NCBI RefSeq assembly: GCF_003612015.1
Contig: NZ_RARB01000004.1
Coordinates: 62,001 to 126,000 of the forward strand
From: Pantoea piersonii
GTDB lineage: Bacteria > Pseudomonadota > Gammaproteobacteria > Enterobacterales > Enterobacteriaceae
Direction of reading: 5' to 3'
DNA: 64,000 nt
Positions 62,525 through 64,000 of this stretch are shown here, piece by piece. The first letter of the stretch is position 1. The number at the start of each line of letters is the position of its first letter. The notes under the pieces were generated by a model that worked only from the letters and a program-made list of their open reading frames with translations, ran no database searches and was not told the DNA's origin. The position numbers were made by a program, and so were the translations under genes.

Positions 62525-63553
62525 CTACTCCTGACGCAACTGCAAATCGAGCGGCGTTTTGCTCGGCTCGCCGCCGATCTCGCGCGCCAGCTTCGGCACC
62601 ATATATCCGGACACCTGCGTCAGCAGCTCGCGTACCAGCGCGCGCGCCTCTTCGTCGGAGACAAAGAAGTGCGCCGCTCCCTGCACCTTATCCAGAACGT
62701 GCAGGTAGTAGGGCAGGATGCCCGCGTCGAACAGGGCGTTGCTGAGGTTAGCGAGCGTCTGCGCGTTGTCATTGACGCCGCGCAGCAGGACGCTCTGGTT
62801 CAGCAAGGTGACCCCGCCGCGCTTAAGCTGCTGCATCGCGGCCGCCAGCGGTTCGTCAATCTCCTGCGCATGGTTGATATGCGTCACCATCAATACCTGT
62901 AAACGCGTTTCGGCGAGGATTTGGCACAACCCGTCGGTAATACGCGCCGGGATGACGACCGGCAGACGGCTGTGGATACGCAGGCGTTTCAGGTGCGGAA
63001 TCTGCGCCAGCGCGTCGATCAGCCACGCCAGCTCATGATCCTTCGCCATCAGCGGATCGCCGCCGGAGAAGATGATTTCGTCCAGCTCGGGATGGGCCGC
63101 GATATAGTCGATAGCCGTCTGCCAGTTGCGTTTATTGCCCTGGTTATCCTGATAGGGAAAGTGACGGCGGAAGCAGTAGCGACAGTTGACTGCGCAGCCG
63201 CCTTTGACGAGCAGCAGCGCGCGGTTTCTATACTTATGCAATAAGCCCGGCACCACGCTGCTCTGTTCGTCGAGCGGATCGGCGCTGTAGCCTGGCGCCT
63301 GAATAAACTCCTGGCGCTGGGTGAGCACCTGCAGCAGCAAAGGATCCTGCGCATCGCCTGGTTTCATGCGGGCGATAAAGGCGCGCGGCACGCGCAGCGC
63401 GAAAAGCCGGCGGGCATCATGACCAGCTGCCAGTTCCGCATGCCGTTCGAGGCCTAAAAGTTGCAGTAATTCATCAGGTTCGGTGACAACATCAGCAAGT
63501 TGCTGCAACCAATCTTCTCTGGAAGGGGTTTTTAGGGTTACAATGTGTGCCAT
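62525..63553 (-). CDS. epmB: EF-P beta-lysylation protein EpmB (lysine 2,3-aminomutase)
   Basis: Radical SAM enzyme of 342 residues making (R)-beta-lysine, which EpmA then attaches to EF-P. The iron-sulfur motif is Cys120-x3-Cys124-x2-Cys127 ([20 protein letters not shown]); [18 protein letters not shown] is the SAM-binding part and [20 protein letters not shown] holds the PLP lysine region near the C terminus. Divergent from efp with 41 bases between the starts, as in E. coli, which joins the modifying enzyme to its target. Confidence 0.96.
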   Translation of the reverse strand: MAHIVTLKTPSREDWLQQLADVVTEPDELLQLLGLERHAELAAGHDARRLFALRVPRAFIARMKPGDAQDPLLLQVLTQRQEFIQAPGYSADPLDEQSSVVPGLLHKYRNRALLLVKGGCAVNCRYCFRRHFPYQDNQGNKRNWQTAIDYIAAHPELDEIIFSGGDPLMAKDHELAWLIDALAQIPHLKRLRIHSRLPVVIPARITDGLCQILAETRLQVLMVTHINHAQEIDEPLAAAMQQLKRGGVTLLNQSVLLRGVNDNAQTLANLSNALFDAGILPYYLHVLDKVQGAAHFFVSDEEARALVRELLTQVSGYMVPKLAREIGGEPSKTPLDLQLRQE

Positions 63554-63594
63554 TTTTTTGGCTATTACCAGTTCAATATTTACAGAGGGCCTTT

Positions 63595-64000
63595 ATGGCG
63601 ACTTATCTTAGCAACGATTTTCGTTCCGGTCTTAAAATCATGTTCGAAGGCGAACCTTATGCCATCGAATCCAGTGAATTCGTTAAGCCAGGTAAAGGCC
63701 AGGCATTCGCACGCGTTAAAATGCGTCGTCTGCTGACCGGTACGCGCGTTGAGAAAACCTTCAAGTCTACCGACTCAGCTGAAGGTGCGGATGTTGTTGA
63801 TATGACGCTGCAATATTCTTACAACGACGGCGACTTCTTCTACTTTATGCACCCGGAAACCTTCGAACAGTACCAGGTCGAAGCGAAGATCCTGGAAGAC
63901 GTGCAGAAGTGGCTGCAGGACAACTCAGAGTGTATCGTCACGCTGTGGAACAACAAAGCCATCGCCGTTCAGCCGCCGAACTTTATCGAAGCGGAAGTCA
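63595..64000 (+). CDS. efp: Elongation factor P, 3' end missing
   Basis: Translation factor that rescues ribosomes stalled at polyproline. 135 residues are visible before the window ends (full length about 188). Lys34 in [19 protein letters not shown] is the residue that receives beta-lysine from EpmA/EpmB. Domain I (SH3-like, 1-65) is complete and the OB domain II is under way ([20 protein letters not shown]). Start ATG at 63595 with AGAGGG upstream. Confidence 0.97.
   Translation, partial: MATYLSNDFRSGLKIMFEGEPYAIESSEFVKPGKGQAFARVKMRRLLTGTRVEKTFKSTDSAEGADVVDMTLQYSYNDGDFFYFMHPETFEQYQVEAKILEDVQKWLQDNSECIVTLWNNKAIAVQPPNFIEAEV

Overview
The window is a stretch of enterobacterial chromosome, about 60% G+C by eye and densely coded. 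The gene order at the right end (aspA-dcuA-cutA-dsbD-yjdC-tRNA-Phe on one side, fxsA-groES-groEL-yjeI-epmB-efp on the other) is the E. coli order with yjeH and yjeJ missing. Aer, Tsx, Gcd, SbmA, YghU and GroEL are all close to E. coli proteins. The presence of Gcd plus a three-subunit gluconate dehydrogenase and the sugar loci suggest Erwiniaceae (Pantoea/Mixta/Erwinia type); the genus is inference. No insertion sequence, prophage, integrase, CRISPR array or rRNA was seen, and no gene looks broken. The first gene (aer) and last gene (efp) are cut by the window ends.

Layout. 1-8.3 kb: aer end, an AraC regulator facing a NepI-like exporter, a small secreted DUF1471 protein, a YncE-like propeller, an ATP-dependent dihydroxyacetone kinase, sbmA. 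8.5-12.5 kb: three-gene membrane-bound gluconate 2-dehydrogenase operon with a perfect GntR-type operator. 12.5-19.5 kb: an MFS transporter, then the p-aminobenzoyl-glutamate locus abgA-abgB-abgT with abgR. 19.5-26.1 kb: VOC protein, tsx, a QseBC-like two-component pair, a small MarA/SoxS-type regulator, a LysR regulator and an MdtG-like exporter. 26.1-31 kb: gcd, an AT-rich gene for a possible degenerate EAL protein, an EntS-type MFS exporter.

31.1-41.5 kb is a complete carbohydrate uptake and breakdown locus: Gfo/Idh/MocA oxidoreductase, BadF/GspK-type amino-sugar kinase, ROK regulator, acetyltransferase, CUT1 ABC importer (ATPase, binding protein, two permeases) and a cytoplasmic GH28 glycosidase. 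41.5-46.1 kb: D-malate dehydrogenase with LysR, an iron-regulated YncE-like lipoprotein behind a Fur box, DUF1330 and yghU. 46.2-53.0 kb: an inositol-like cyclitol/keto-sugar locus with a LacI regulator, three Gfo/Idh oxidoreductases and two TIM-barrel isomerase/dehydratase proteins. It is probably coordinated by two near-identical operators and ends beside tRNA-Phe. 53-64 kb is conserved backbone.

How it works together. Gcd and the gluconate dehydrogenase would oxidise glucose to gluconate and then 2-ketogluconate in the periplasm, feeding electrons to the respiratory chain, with gluconate itself probably relieving repression of the second step. The two sugar loci are the most likely places for undescribed chemistry. 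The first pairs an intracellular GH28 with an amino-sugar kinase. The second has oxidoreductase/TIM-barrel pairs but lacks the rest of the inositol pathway and any transporter.
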